A stretch of DNA of 61,385 bases from Leptolyngbyaceae cyanobacterium C42_A2020_001 (GCA_015272515.1 JACYLN010000108.1:1-61385), one strand, 5' to 3'. Counted from the stretch's first letter, positions 51,610 to 60,867 are shown. A program made the numbers and translations. Notes: generated from the sequence alone by a model not told the origin.

Positions 51610-52137
51610 ATGGCCCGTCGAGCGAATAAAAAATGCCTAAAATGCGCAGTTTTAGCTGTTGAGGAAGCGCGGCAGCTACACGGCGTGGAAGGAGATGGTT
51701 GCTGGGATGACCTGAAATGCCACAAGCGGCGATCGCACTACCGTCACCGTAGTGAGCGAAACTTCAAGCGAGTTATCTCTCGCCAGCTTCATCAGGAGAC
51801 GGATATACCAGAGACTCTTAAACTCACGACGGGATCATCAGGATCGAAATATTTTCCGCTCCTGATTCTTTACGTTGATCATCCGCCGCGTCGTAAAGAG
51901 AAAGTCTTACTTCACGCATTGGGTGCGGAACTGTGGCTGGGTACGCAGCAACAAGCCAAAATCGAGCCTGTCCATTGCCTCGCCTTGTCGCAGGAGCAAG
52001 TTGGCAGATTGACTCAGCAGGTTCTGCAGAAATTTTCGGAATATTGCAACAGCGGCGAAAAATTTACCGTTTTCTCAGAGATTATCTATCGCGATATGCA
52101 GCACTGCCCTATTCGTCCCTGCCCACTTCATTCTTAG
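51610..52137 (+). CDS. Unknown Cys/His-rich accessory protein
   Basis: The N-terminus has C9-x2-C12 and later C31 and C37 in a Lys/Arg/His-rich context (KKCLKCAV ... GCWDDLKCHKRRSHYRHR). Such spacing could bind zinc. The C-terminal half is alpha/beta (LLILYVDHPPRRKEKVLLHA) with no motif I can name. I recognise the type as a family that recurs on cyanobacterial plasmids and islands, without known function. Start ATG at 51610 has a poor ribosome-binding site. Confidence 0.65.
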   Translation: MARRANKKCLKCAVLAVEEARQLHGVEGDGCWDDLKCHKRRSHYRHRSERNFKRVISRQLHQETDIPETLKLTTGSSGSKYFPLLILYVDHPPRRKEKVLLHALGAELWLGTQQQAKIEPVHCLALSQEQVGRLTQQVLQKFSEYCNSGEKFTVFSEIIYRDMQHCPIRPCPLHS

Positions 52138-52251
52138 TTGTTCTGCTTCCCTTGTGATCTGTCGCCGTGGGAAGACAGTTCGGCTGCTGAGGGATCCGAT
52201 TGGTTTAGAAGTAATTGCTATGCTTATGTGAAAGTTCAACAGTTTAGCTTC

Positions 52252-52581
52252 CTAATCTTGGAGGAATTTAGACGGCGTGGCAACGCGCCCTGACGCAACC
52301 AGTTGCTTGAACTGGTTAAGAAGATCAGCTTGACGCAGCAATCGGGGGACGTATTTGGGTCGTCGCTCGAAGTTGGCTCCCCAATCCTTAATCGTGGATG
52401 GGCTAAGTCCTGTTACTTCTGCAAGAGCATTGATGCATGTTTTCCGATAGCCTTTCCCCTCGATCGAGGGAACCCATCGTCGGCAGTACTCAATCGGCTC
52501 TAAGGGCATCCGCTGAAGAATATCAATGGGATGCTCGTTTGGCATAGAGCGGATTCTAGTAATTTCACTAAGTTTAGGCAA
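52252..52581 (-). CDS. HTH-like protein, paralog pair member A
   Basis: The 109-aa product has a helix-turn-helix-like core (GYRKTCINALAEVTGLSPS then TIKDWGANFERRPKYV). It shares PLE(P/Y)..YCRRWV, GYRK and WGA-FE-RPKYV with the next gene. It may regulate nearby island genes. The N-terminal 15 residues are extra relative to the other copy. Confidence 0.6.
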   Translation of the reverse strand: MPKLSEITRIRSMPNEHPIDILQRMPLEPIEYCRRWVPSIEGKGYRKTCINALAEVTGLSPSTIKDWGANFERRPKYVPRLLRQADLLNQFKQLVASGRVATPSKFLQD

Positions 52582-52668
52582 GGTAAAACGGGCTGTGATC
52601 CCTCGACAGCACAGCTTAAGCGACCCAAATTACCAAGCGCAAGCTTTTAGTCATAGATCACGACTAAA

Positions 52669-52905
52669 TTATTCCGAAAAAAGATCCTCATCCAGGATAA
52701 TCTGTTTCACCTGATTTAGCTTGTTAGCCATCTTTAGCATGTGCAAAACGTACTTAGGGCGCTTCTCGAATGAAGCCCCCCAGTTGTTGATCGTCCTCTC
52801 ACTCAATCCTGTCGCTCGGGCTAAGGCAGCGATACAAGCCTTCCTATATCCCCACTCATCGGGGGACACTTGAACCCATCGTCTACAGTACTCCAACGGC
52901 TCCAA
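52669..52905 (-). CDS. HTH-like protein, paralog pair member B
   Basis: The 78-aa product is a shorter copy of the preceding type: PLEYCRRWV, GYRKACIAALARATGLSER and TINNWGASFEKRPKYV. About half of aligned positions appear identical. The ATGLSERTINNWG segment is the likely recognition helix. Both genes are on the same strand, 87 bp apart, so a tandem duplication is likely. Confidence 0.6.
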   Translation of the reverse strand: MEPLEYCRRWVQVSPDEWGYRKACIAALARATGLSERTINNWGASFEKRPKYVLHMLKMANKLNQVKQIILDEDLFSE

Positions 52906-53190
52906 ACAATCACTCCTCGGTACATTGCTCCAATATTCAGCAATGATGGGACTGTTGTCTATTCGCCTGCCAATGGGTCTGGAAAAGCAATAGTCACGAT
53001 CTGTGACTAAATCGGTGATGAGGGTAAGAGGTTAAGCAAGTGATCGTAACCCACGATCAGAATCCTCTAAATTCTGTCGTTTTGCTGGTTTAATTCATTT
53101 ATCCTGCTTGAAGGTTAGTAGCTAAGTACTATCTCTGGGGTGACTGATCCTCTAGAGAATAATGTGTTCATTTGTTCTCTTTGAAGTTTT

Positions 53191-53886
53191 ATGCTTTCTC
53201 TTTACTCTCAACTCACCGCTTATCAAAAGATGCGCCGGGAGCATCGTACTCAAATGGGCGATCGCCTCTCCCAGCTTTATCAGGAAATTCAGGATCAGCT
53301 TGAGACGTTGCAACAGCAGGAGGAACTTGCAATAAATGCCGAAGAGGAAGCCCTCAGACAATTTCGTGCATTTGTCGGGGCAGATGCACGATGTTTGCTA
53401 TCTACACCAGAATTAGCAGCTTATGCCAAAAGCATCTCGGTCGAAAGCTTCTGCAAACAGCCTAATTCCCCTTACTCAGTTCACTTCGATCTAGATCCTG
53501 AGAAGTGGTTGTTGAGGGATCTTCCCGCTCCCATCCAAATTTTGGAGTGCACCCTTAGTTGGGAGGATGTCGATGATGACAAGGAGTTTCCAAAAACTTA
53601 CTGGCTGTACTGGCTATCAGTGAAAATCGGCTCTTACCAGCAGAGATTCTACATCCCCACTGCCAATGAGATTTCAGATATTCCTGCAACTTACCGATCA
53701 ATGCCATTGACTTCTCAATATTATGATTGCTGCCGCAAGCTCAAGTTGGATGCAAAGGCATTACAGATTCATGAAGCTCAAGTTGGGCGTGTAACACAGG
53801 AATTGAGTTGCCTTCTCATAGCAGTAGGGAGCTTATTTACCCCAAATCGCCAGGCTGAGCATTTTTGCTACCCTCGTCCACAATAG
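53191..53886 (+). CDS. Coiled-coil accessory protein, paralog 1
   Basis: The 231-aa protein begins with a coiled coil (residues 5-65, LSQLYQEIQDQLETLQQQEE) and continues with a mixed domain including ADARCLLSTPEL and YQQRFYIPTANEI. The same two motifs occur in the gene at 54,841. It has no known domain. It is 8 bp upstream of the next gene and likely in one operon. Confidence 0.6.
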   Translation: MLSLYSQLTAYQKMRREHRTQMGDRLSQLYQEIQDQLETLQQQEELAINAEEEALRQFRAFVGADARCLLSTPELAAYAKSISVESFCKQPNSPYSVHFDLDPEKWLLRDLPAPIQILECTLSWEDVDDDKEFPKTYWLYWLSVKIGSYQQRFYIPTANEISDIPATYRSMPLTSQYYDCCRKLKLDAKALQIHEAQVGRVTQELSCLLIAVGSLFTPNRQAEHFCYPRPQ

Positions 53887-53894
53887 GGGTGGTG

Positions 53895-54815
53895 ATGTTC
53901 AATCAAACTGGCTCCTCTTTCGAGGAATTTATAAAGAAACACCCTCAGCTTTATCGCAAACTCCACTACTGGGCAAGTTGGCGAGACTTGGATGACCCAG
54001 CAGCCCAGGTACAGGAATACATCACCGAATTGGTATTGGATGCAAAACTCGATCGAGACAACGGTGCTTTGGTAAAGAAGTGGGCACAGGTTCTGTCTCT
54101 CCAGGAACGAAATGGACTGGCACAGCTTAGCCCAATTAAGATCAAGGACTACCCGAATGCCTACCAGTGGTACAAACTACAGCAGGGTGAGTATAGCGTC
54201 ATGGACGAACCAGAGCTGGGTGAGATCTGTTATTCAGGTAAGCAAATAGCAGTCCTCACTCGCAATCGCTACGACTGCTTAATTTTAAACACCGATCGCC
54301 TACTAATTGTCGATGTTGATATTGATGTGCCGAAGGGAACAGATCTAAGGGATTGTCCTGCCAGTTGCCAGATGGCGATCAGCCAGCAACAGGCGATCGC
54401 AGCGCTAGAGGCATTGGTCGAACAGTTTCCCCAACTCGGTTTTAGAGTCTACCGAACGCGCAACGGATTACGGTATCTCTGCACAACTCATGAATTTCAC
54501 CCGCTAGAACCTAAGTCGCAGCGACTGATGAAAAGCCTGTATGCAGATCCGCTCTATGCACGGCTTTGTAAATTTCAAGCAACCTTTCGGGCAAGATTGA
54601 CTCCAAAACCTTGGCGAGTAGAACAGTCTGAGTATACAGAACAGTTAATTTGCGATCTCATCACGGGAATGGTCTTGCCATCCTCTAGTCCTTACGCAGT
54701 TTGCCACCTGATTGAAATTGTGGGTGAGCGATCAATCCTGCCGGAGTTTGAACCGATCGTTGAGTCACACGATGCTTACTGTCGAGTGAGTCGATTAGGT
54801 CTGGAGCTAGCGTAA
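53895..54815 (+). CDS. Conserved island protein with DxD motif
   Basis: The 306-aa protein has a helical N-terminus, a strand with paired Asp (LIVDVDIDVP), a following 'GFRVYRTRNGLRYLCT' strand pair and a conserved 'FRARLTPKPWR' segment. DxD plus a later basic strand recalls archaeo-eukaryotic primase folds, but the His of their second motif is not present, so the comparison is weak. I know of related proteins in bacterial genomes without an assigned role. The ATG at 53895 follows GGGGTGG. Confidence 0.6.
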   Translation: MFNQTGSSFEEFIKKHPQLYRKLHYWASWRDLDDPAAQVQEYITELVLDAKLDRDNGALVKKWAQVLSLQERNGLAQLSPIKIKDYPNAYQWYKLQQGEYSVMDEPELGEICYSGKQIAVLTRNRYDCLILNTDRLLIVDVDIDVPKGTDLRDCPASCQMAISQQQAIAALEALVEQFPQLGFRVYRTRNGLRYLCTTHEFHPLEPKSQRLMKSLYADPLYARLCKFQATFRARLTPKPWRVEQSEYTEQLICDLITGMVLPSSSPYAVCHLIEIVGERSILPEFEPIVESHDAYCRVSRLGLELA

Positions 54816-54840
54816 ATTTTATTGTGGGGAGTAGTAGCAG

Positions 54841-55557
54841 ATGCAAAACTTAGATAGTTCCCTATCCATGTACTATGCACTGCGGCAGCAGAAAGTAACA
54901 GAAATCTCAGCCCGAATTGGACAAATTCAATTGCATCTCGCTACTGAGCTTCAGAGCTTACAGGAATTGGAGCAGCAGCTCTTATCTGCTCAAGAAAGTG
55001 TTCTGGAGCAAATTCGCCCAGTGCTGGCGACAGATGCGCGATCGCTCCTATCCACTCCACAATTTCAGGAGTTTGTGCGCGATCTATTGAAAGAGGTTAA
55101 AGCCAAACCAAAGAAGGCTTCTTTTGTTCTAGAAGTCGCACCAAAAACAACTAAGTGGATATTACAAACACTAGAGCAGCCATTACAGTTAAACCAGATT
55201 GAAGTGGTTGAGCGAACAAATTCTTATGATGCTGGAAAACAATCTTTAACAAGGTACTGTATACGCATGCTAGTTCAGTTGGGTGAATGGCGACAGATGT
55301 TCGACATCCCAACTGCAACTGCCCAGAATAATGATCCCGATATGTATCATGCTTGCTCTACATTTACTGTATGGTACGAATGTGACATTGGTATAAGAAC
55401 GGCAGCGAAACAGTTCCCTGTTTCAAGTGCAAAACAACAAAGGTTGGCACAGGAACTCACTTGTGTGATGGCATATGTCTGCGACTTGTTTAACCTTTAC
55501 TCGATCGCAGAACGAGTCGGCTTTCTACCCCAACTTCAGAAAAATGTAATAAATTAG
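54841..55557 (+). CDS. Coiled-coil accessory protein, paralog 2
   Basis: The 238-aa protein has the same plan as the gene at 53,191: a coiled coil (about 20-65), TDARSLLSTPQF and then WRQMFDIPTATA. Identity is low, so the duplication is old. It lies 25 bp downstream of the DxD gene with GGGGAG before the ATG. The three genes form a likely operon (A-B-A'). Confidence 0.6.
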   Translation: MQNLDSSLSMYYALRQQKVTEISARIGQIQLHLATELQSLQELEQQLLSAQESVLEQIRPVLATDARSLLSTPQFQEFVRDLLKEVKAKPKKASFVLEVAPKTTKWILQTLEQPLQLNQIEVVERTNSYDAGKQSLTRYCIRMLVQLGEWRQMFDIPTATAQNNDPDMYHACSTFTVWYECDIGIRTAAKQFPVSSAKQQRLAQELTCVMAYVCDLFNLYSIAERVGFLPQLQKNVIN

Positions 55558-55686
55558 CTGGGGATCTGCAGAGATCGTTTCATGCCTTCCATTAAGGATG
55601 AACGATGAAGTAAAGCAGATCCTTCGCTAGACAAACTCCACGAACAACTGGATGATGTGGGTGTCATTTGCCTGTTCATCGGAAAT

Positions 55687-56637
55687 CTAAGCAAGCTTAT
55701 TCCTCGCTGTCTTCACCGATCGCCGGCAAATAAGCCTCGTCGCCTGCTTAAACACCCCCTTGGTGTAGCGTTGGAAGACGCGATCGCTCTTAATCCCCAT
55801 CAGTTCCTTGCCGAATAAAGGATCAATCCCTCGTCTAGTCAATTCTGTGCCAAAGGTGTGGCGAAACCGGTGCGGGTACAGGTCATCCACCCCAGAAATT
55901 TTCCCCAGTTTCTTCACCATCTTGTGCAACCCCTTGTACCCCAACTGCTTACCGCCATGCTTCGGGTCTTGCGCCAAAAACATCGGACTTTCAAGGACTG
56001 GCTCAAACACGCCACCCATCCCCCGTCGCCACTCCAGATAAGCTACTAGATACTGCCGCGCCTCCTGGCTTAACGGCACTTCACTCACACTCTGTCCCTT
56101 TGAGCGATGCACCGTCAGAATCTTGCCATTCCAGTGTTCCACATTTAACGCTGAAGCTTCCGATGCCCGCAGTCCATGACTCAGCAACGCCACAATCGCA
56201 CGATCGCGCACCCGCGTCCGGTCGTCTAATTCCAACGCCTCCCGCAGCAAACTCAGATCTTCACCCTCAATATGGTCTGCCTGAGGTTCTTCCTGCCGCT
56301 CCAGGTCGATCGCATCCGTTGGCAATGGTTGATTCATCGGATAGCCATTACTCCGGCGCAGCCAACTATAGAACGATCGCAGTGTATTGAGGGCATGATT
56401 GGTTGAAGTCGGCTTTAATCCCTTGCGTTTCAACTCCCGCCGATACTTGCCAATATCACTCGGACTCACATCCAGCCAGGATTTATCACACCAGTCGGCA
56501 AAGCGCACCAACTGCCCTCAATAAACCCGTTGAGTATTCTCCGACTTCCCCGTTTGCCGCAGAAACTCCTCCTGTTTGCCACCCTCAAACGGCACAATCA
56601 CGATCGGTAACACAGGCTCAGGGGAGGACTTAGTCAT
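55687..56637 (-). pseudogene. Tyrosine recombinase with TGA at an expected Trp codon
   Basis: The frame starts at ATG 56,637 and reads through EEFLRQTGKSENTQRVY, then TGA (56,518-56,520), then GQLVRFADWCDKSW and a complete catalytic domain (HGLRASE, HRFRHT, then an IKSDRVFQRYTKG end). The tyrosine (RYTKG) and other catalytic residues remain. In the core-binding domain this position would typically be W in YWGQL, one base from TGA. A TTG at 56,511 could give a shortened protein lacking the first helix of the DNA-binding part. Confidence 0.85.
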
Positions 56638-56749
56638 AGGAAAATTAGACGTTAGAGAAGATGGAGTCCGCGCTCATTCATCATCAGCAATATTGTACGG
56701 ACTATCAGTAGGCTGTCAGTAGATGGAACTCGATTGAATCAGGAACTAC

Positions 56750-57157
56750 TTAAAATTCCAATGTTCCTGGCGTTCTGGACTCTGGAAGCGAATAATGACA
56801 CGACACAATCATCAGACTGTCATTATCTTGAATTCGCACAAGCTCCAGTGGGACGACTGAGCACAACTCCTCGCCATCGGCTAAGCTGCTACTGAAAAAA
56901 TCTTCTATGACAACTTCGATGCCAAAATGCTCCTGTAAAACCTGGCATAGTTCCCGCTGATTCTTGAGAATACGCCCATTATAAGGAGCGAATAGATCAT
57001 CACTGGACACACAAACCAGGGAATGATTTTGCTGAGTCTGTTCAATCAGTAGCTTTGCCTCTGCTGCATCCAGGATTCTGTGAACCAACCGTCCAACAGG
57101 TAGGTTCTTCAAAGATAGCTTCCAGAAAGAGAGAAATAGCTTACCGGCTGTAGTCAT
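56750..57157 (-). CDS. Unknown 135-aa protein
   Basis: The product has a mixed alpha/beta composition: a helical middle (AAEAKLLIEQTQQNH), then a loop (SSDDLFAPYNGRILKNQREL) and strand-rich end (CSVVPLELVRIQDNDSLMIV). No domain I recognise. It is in the degraded part of the island near other broken genes. Confidence 0.5.
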   Translation of the reverse strand: MTTAGKLFLSFWKLSLKNLPVGRLVHRILDAAEAKLLIEQTQQNHSLVCVSSDDLFAPYNGRILKNQRELCQVLQEHFGIEVVIEDFFSSSLADGEELCSVVPLELVRIQDNDSLMIVSCHYSLPESRTPGTLEF

Positions 57158-57279
57158 TGAGTCAGGCAGGGGTGCAATGTTTTAGGTCAGGGACCAGCAG
57201 CAGCTTGGTACGGGGTTCCTATTGAGGATACTGGTCGAAGAGCCTAGAGAACATCGTCGTATCTCAAGAGGTTAGAGTT

Positions 57280-57978
57280 TCAATCTAACAGTCGATCGTC
57301 AACGACTGTTCGTTCATATGTTGTGTTCAAGTCAATCGGAACACAGCTTCCGCCTTTGAGCCAGAGTGGAAGGATTGGAAGAACTCCGCCAATTGAGAGC
57401 GGTTCTTGCCAGAGTGCAAGGTCGGGCAGCGCGGACTGCTCATTGCTGCTGACTTGATAGCCCACTGCATACAGCGGATCGAGGAAGTTTCCTCCACTGA
57501 TTTGCATTCTCTGCATCAGTTCGTTGTGCAGGTGTGCATTGGGCGTTGTGACAATGTCCACTATGATGAGTCCAATCCCTTGATTCAAGTAATTTTCACA
57601 TTTGGTGGTAAATGCGCGCCGATGACTTTCTCTGTCCTTATTAGCGGGGTTAAAGAGTTCGATCGCTCCTGCCAGAATTGGGCCTTCACGATCGCTGAAC
57701 ACGCTGATCTCAACGACATCGGTGGTTGGCTCAAATGGAAGCGTGATCGTGGGAGATTGGGGTTGCCATCCTGATTCAGGGTAGACATCTCATGTGCTCT
57801 GTTCTTTCTGGACAGCAACTTCGATTTCAATGCCGAATTGCACGTTTGCTTCTGCAAAGTAACCAGCAGGCAAAATCCGGTTGAGTTCTGACTTGATCAT
57901 CACTGCCCAACTATTATGAAAGCTGTGCCAATGTCGCCTGGTGCTGAGAGGGGGGCAGAAGTGGTCAAGTAACGGCAT
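57280..57978 (-). pseudogene. DUF4058 family gene with an in-frame TGA
   Basis: The frame begins MPLLDHFCPPLSTRRHWHSF, the DUF4058 start, and continues through ILPAGYFAEANVQFGIEIEV. TGA at about 57,788-57,790 interrupts it. It resumes in the same frame with VVEISVFSDREGPILAGAIE, then NPANKDRESHRRAF and IVDIVTTPNAHLHNEL, the second half of the family. The stop is in a linker. DUF4058 has no proven function. The C-terminal end is slightly short. Confidence 0.85.
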
Positions 57979-58488
57979 TTCTACCTCCGAATCGAGTGGT
58001 TGCTGTAGATTAAGTTGTCTTGCAATCTTGAATGACTCTAAACTCTCCTGGCTCTGTTTTTAGCGGATTGAACAGTTCGGTTTGTAATGGATTCATGATC
58101 ACCTCGCTTCAATCCTTAACGTGCATGAGTACCGTGCTAGCCTCTTGCAATCACCCTTCGTCATCTTGATGCAGCCTATGCATGATACTATCGTACCTCC
58201 CTGAGTTCTGCTCCTTGGGACTATTTCAGCCTTCAATTGAGCCTCACTGGGCTTCCAGATGATTCTTACTTGGCTCAGTAGTTGCTGTAAAATTGCATGG
58301 TCTTGGGTCTTGACAGTTTTTGGTGAAAGCAGGAGCGATCGCTCATCTATTTGACTGAGTGTTGAATTTGAAGCCGTTTAAGGACATGAATCAACTTCAA
58401 ACGATAGCAGGTTACCAGAAGTTACACTGAAACCCGAAGTTTGCGAACATTTGCAGTTGACGACATTTAACTCTGCTTATCTCTATCA
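57979..58488. other. Intergenic stretch, no gene seen
   Basis: About 510 bases between two broken genes. I see no supported gene. The right end is close to where the RibD-like sequence loses its N-terminal part, so a deletion junction may lie near 58,480. Confidence 0.4.
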
Positions 58489-58996
58489 GACGATTTTAAG
58501 ACCATTTTCGCTATTTCTTGGGGACAGTATGTTGAAATGATCATTGTCCCGGTTGACTGTATTGTGCTGGGACGGAAACTTGCTGAAGGATTAATTCCTC
58601 ACTGGGCTGATGTCGCTGCAAATCCAGATGATGAGGACTTTACTGCTGGGAAGAGATTTACAGACACGCACAAAGTTGTTTTCACCAGAACGCTGAACCA
58701 GTCAGAGTGGAACAATACGGTATTAGCCAAGGGTGACCCTGTGGACGAAATCACTCAACTTAAATAAAAACCAGGAGAGAAACGATATCATTGCTTATGG
58801 CGGAGCGACTTTTGTATCGACTCTTATCCACCACAGACTGATTGATGAGTTTCATTTGTTTATCGATCCAGTTGCAATTGGTAACAGAATGCCAATTTTC
58901 AGAGAACTTGACAGTAAACAAGATTTGGCGTTGGTAAAATCAACATCGCTTGAATGCGGTGTTGTTGTTTTGAATTACAAGCCGAAACAGAGCTAA
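58489..58996 (+). pseudogene. Dihydrofolate-reductase/RibD-C-like gene, truncated and frameshifted
   Basis: The first part (PVDCIVLGRKLAEGL, DTHKVVFTRTL, NNTVLAKGD) and the second (DIIAYGGATFVSTLI then DEFHLFIDPVAIG) together make a RibD C-terminal/YwjB-like reductase. The two are in different frames, joined in an A-rich run at 58,764-58,774 (CTTAAATAAAAACC). The N-terminal 35 or so residues of the family are missing, with a TAA just upstream. It should be inactive. Confidence 0.85.
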
Positions 58997-59055
58997 GACA
59001 GGCGAAACACAAACAGCTTTCACATTGCTTGCTCAATTTAAACTGTTGTAAACCC

Positions 59056-60333
59056 TTAGCCGGACTGAATGTTAGGTTGAACTTCGCGCAATCGACGCTC
59101 CAAGAAGCGACGCTCGCTGTCGTTTGTCACCAATTCTAGTGCTCGTGTATAGCTCCGGGACGCTTCTTCTAATGCTCCAACACGCCGGAAGAAATCCGCA
59201 CGGGTGGCGTGAAACAGATGATAGCTTTCCAGTTCTGGGGCGAGGCTATCAATCAGTCCAAATGCGGCTTGAGGACTATCTGCCATTGCGATCGCCACGG
59301 CTCGATTCAAAGTCACAATGGGTGAGGGCTGCAAGCGTTCTAACACCTCATAGAGCCGGACGATCTGCGCCCAGTCTGTTTCTTCGGCACGGGCTGGCTG
59401 ACAATGGAGGGCTGCGATCGCTGCTTGTAGGGCATAAACTCCCGTTCTACCGCGCAATGATTCTTCGACGAGTGGCAATGCCTCAGCAATTTGTGGATGG
59501 TTCCAACGGCTCCGATCCTGGTCTTCCAGCAAAATCAAATCACCAGCTTTATCCAAACGGGCATCTCGCCGCGAGTCGTGGAGTAACATTAATGCCACCA
59601 GTGCAGTGACTTCAGACGGAGGTTGGGGTGCCATTAACTGACGCACCAGTTGCCCCAGGCGAATCGCTTCAGTGCAGAGGTCAGCCCGCACTAACGCATC
59701 TCCTTTGGTTGCGGCATAGCCTTCGTTGAAGATGAGATAGATTACCTTCAGTACTGCCTCTATCCGAGGAGAGAGATCGGTTGTTTCTGGGACTTTATAA
59801 GGAATACCCGCATCCCGAATTTTGCGTTTAGCCCTTACCAGGCGTTGTGCCATTGTTGCAGTCGGGACGAGAAAGGCGCGGGCAATTTCGTCGGTTTCCA
59901 GTCCTCCCAGCATTCGCAGAGTTAAAGCTACCTGAGTTTCGATCGCCAGCGCGGGATGACAACAAGTAAAGATTAATCGCAGGCGATCGTCTTCAATTTC
60001 ATCGCTATCGTAGGTTGGTTCTTCGCTCGATGGAATTAAGCCCGATGCTGCATACCATTCCAGTTTTTCGGTGAGTTGGGTTCGTCGTCGCAGGCGATCG
60101 ATCGCCTTGTATCGAGCCGTTCTGATAATCCAGGCACGGGGAAGATCGGGAACCCCCCTGGATTCCCATTGATTGACTGCCGCTGCAAACGCTTCCTGTG
60201 CCGCGTCTTCAGCGACATCAAAATCTCCTATCAGCCGAATCAGGATGGCAACAATTCGCCCCCATTCAGTTCGATAAAGGGCAGCGATCGCCTGAGCAAC
60301 TTCTAATTTTAGGGTTGAAGCCATACCTGTCAT
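59056..60333 (-). CDS. ECF42-type RNA polymerase sigma factor with TPR-like tail
   Basis: Sigma region 2 (about 15-85, DVAEDAAQEAFAAAVNQWE) and region 4 (ALTLRMLGGLETDEIARAFL) are followed by a long helical C-terminal extension (about 190-425; ALQAAIAALHCQPARAEETD, FLERRL) with TPR-like repeats. Such extended sigma factors form the ECF42 group, which typically neighbours genes for DGPF (YciI-like) proteins, as here. They have no anti-sigma factor; the extension is thought to regulate activity. The start is ATG at 60333 or 60324; neither has a strong ribosome-binding site. Confidence 0.88.
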   Translation of the reverse strand: MTGMASTLKLEVAQAIAALYRTEWGRIVAILIRLIGDFDVAEDAAQEAFAAAVNQWESRGVPDLPRAWIIRTARYKAIDRLRRRTQLTEKLEWYAASGLIPSSEEPTYDSDEIEDDRLRLIFTCCHPALAIETQVALTLRMLGGLETDEIARAFLVPTATMAQRLVRAKRKIRDAGIPYKVPETTDLSPRIEAVLKVIYLIFNEGYAATKGDALVRADLCTEAIRLGQLVRQLMAPQPPSEVTALVALMLLHDSRRDARLDKAGDLILLEDQDRSRWNHPQIAEALPLVEESLRGRTGVYALQAAIAALHCQPARAEETDWAQIVRLYEVLERLQPSPIVTLNRAVAIAMADSPQAAFGLIDSLAPELESYHLFHATRADFFRRVGALEEASRSYTRALELVTNDSERRFLERRLREVQPNIQSG

Positions 60334-60361
60334 AAAAAGACACAAAGTTTTTGGGGCAAGG

Positions 60362-60390
60362 TGTCGATTTGAGGAGTTCTCGTTCGACTG
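60362..60390 (+). promoter_or_regulatory. ECF42-type promoter copy 1 (orphan)
   Basis: TGTCGA (60,362-60,367), 17 nt, then CGACTG (60,385-60,390). The layout agrees with the ECF42 consensus that I recall (TGTCGA at -35 and CGA at -10). It is followed by AAAGGGAGC, a ribosome-binding-like motif, but no start codon. Confidence 0.65.
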
Positions 60391-60444
60391 ACTGACAAAG
60401 GGAGCTAAAGTTCAATTGTACTAAACAAATTTTTTGCAGTCAGA

Positions 60445-60473
60445 TGTCGATCTGAGCAACTCCCATTCGACTG
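60445..60473 (+). promoter_or_regulatory. ECF42-type promoter copy 2, drives the DGPF gene
   Basis: TGTCGA (60,445-60,450), 17 nt, CGACTG (60,468-60,473), then AAAGGAGGC and ATG of the DGPF gene at 60,495. The same spacing as in copy 1 supports a shared sigma factor. Confidence 0.8.
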
Positions 60474-60494
60474 AATCACAAAGGAGGCAACCCA

Positions 60495-60851
60495 ATGAAA
60501 TATTTGCTACTGATTTATATGGAGGAAAACGCCATGAGTGACACCGAGCGGGAGCATTGCTATGTGGCATCGGCTCAAGTCGCCCAGGATCTTCATACAA
60601 ACGGGAAATTTGTGGCATCGGCTCCCCTTCATCCTGTGGCAACGGCTACCAGTGTTCAAGTCCGCGACGGCAAATCGCTTGTGACCGATGGTCCCTTTGC
60701 CGAGACTCGTGAGCAATTGGGCGGGTTCTTCCTCGTCAATGCTCAGGATTTGGATGAAGCGATCACGATCGCCACCCGCATCCCAGGAGCGCGAGTGGGC
60801 ACGATCGAAATTCGTCCCGTTCTTGAAATCGCAGGGCTTCCAGCGCAGTGA
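60495..60851 (+). CDS. DGPF/YciI-related protein
   Basis: The 118-aa product has the YCII/DGPF pattern: MKYLLLIYMEE start, VQVRDGKSLVTDGPFAETRE with the DGPF motif, and GGFFLVNAQDLDEAITIATRIPGA. Family members are small dimeric ligand-binding proteins of unknown chemistry, often a target of ECF42 sigma factors. The ribosome-binding site (AAAGGAGG) is strong. Confidence 0.92.
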   Translation: MKYLLLIYMEENAMSDTEREHCYVASAQVAQDLHTNGKFVASAPLHPVATATSVQVRDGKSLVTDGPFAETREQLGGFFLVNAQDLDEAITIATRIPGARVGTIEIRPVLEIAGLPAQ

Positions 60852-60867
60852 ACTTAAGGAGACCATC

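Noticed and set aside
55687-57978. TGA read as Trp (alternative genetic code) to explain in-frame TGA codons.
   Set aside because: Many intact genes here, including cas12k and the membrane kinase, end with TGA and use TGG for Trp; mutation is simpler.
58440-58480. TTTGCGAACATTTGCAGTTGACGACATTTAA considered in short parts as the missing far end of the V-K element.
   Set aside because: Only isolated short matches to the 43 kb repeats; no inverted array and no TGACACA terminus.
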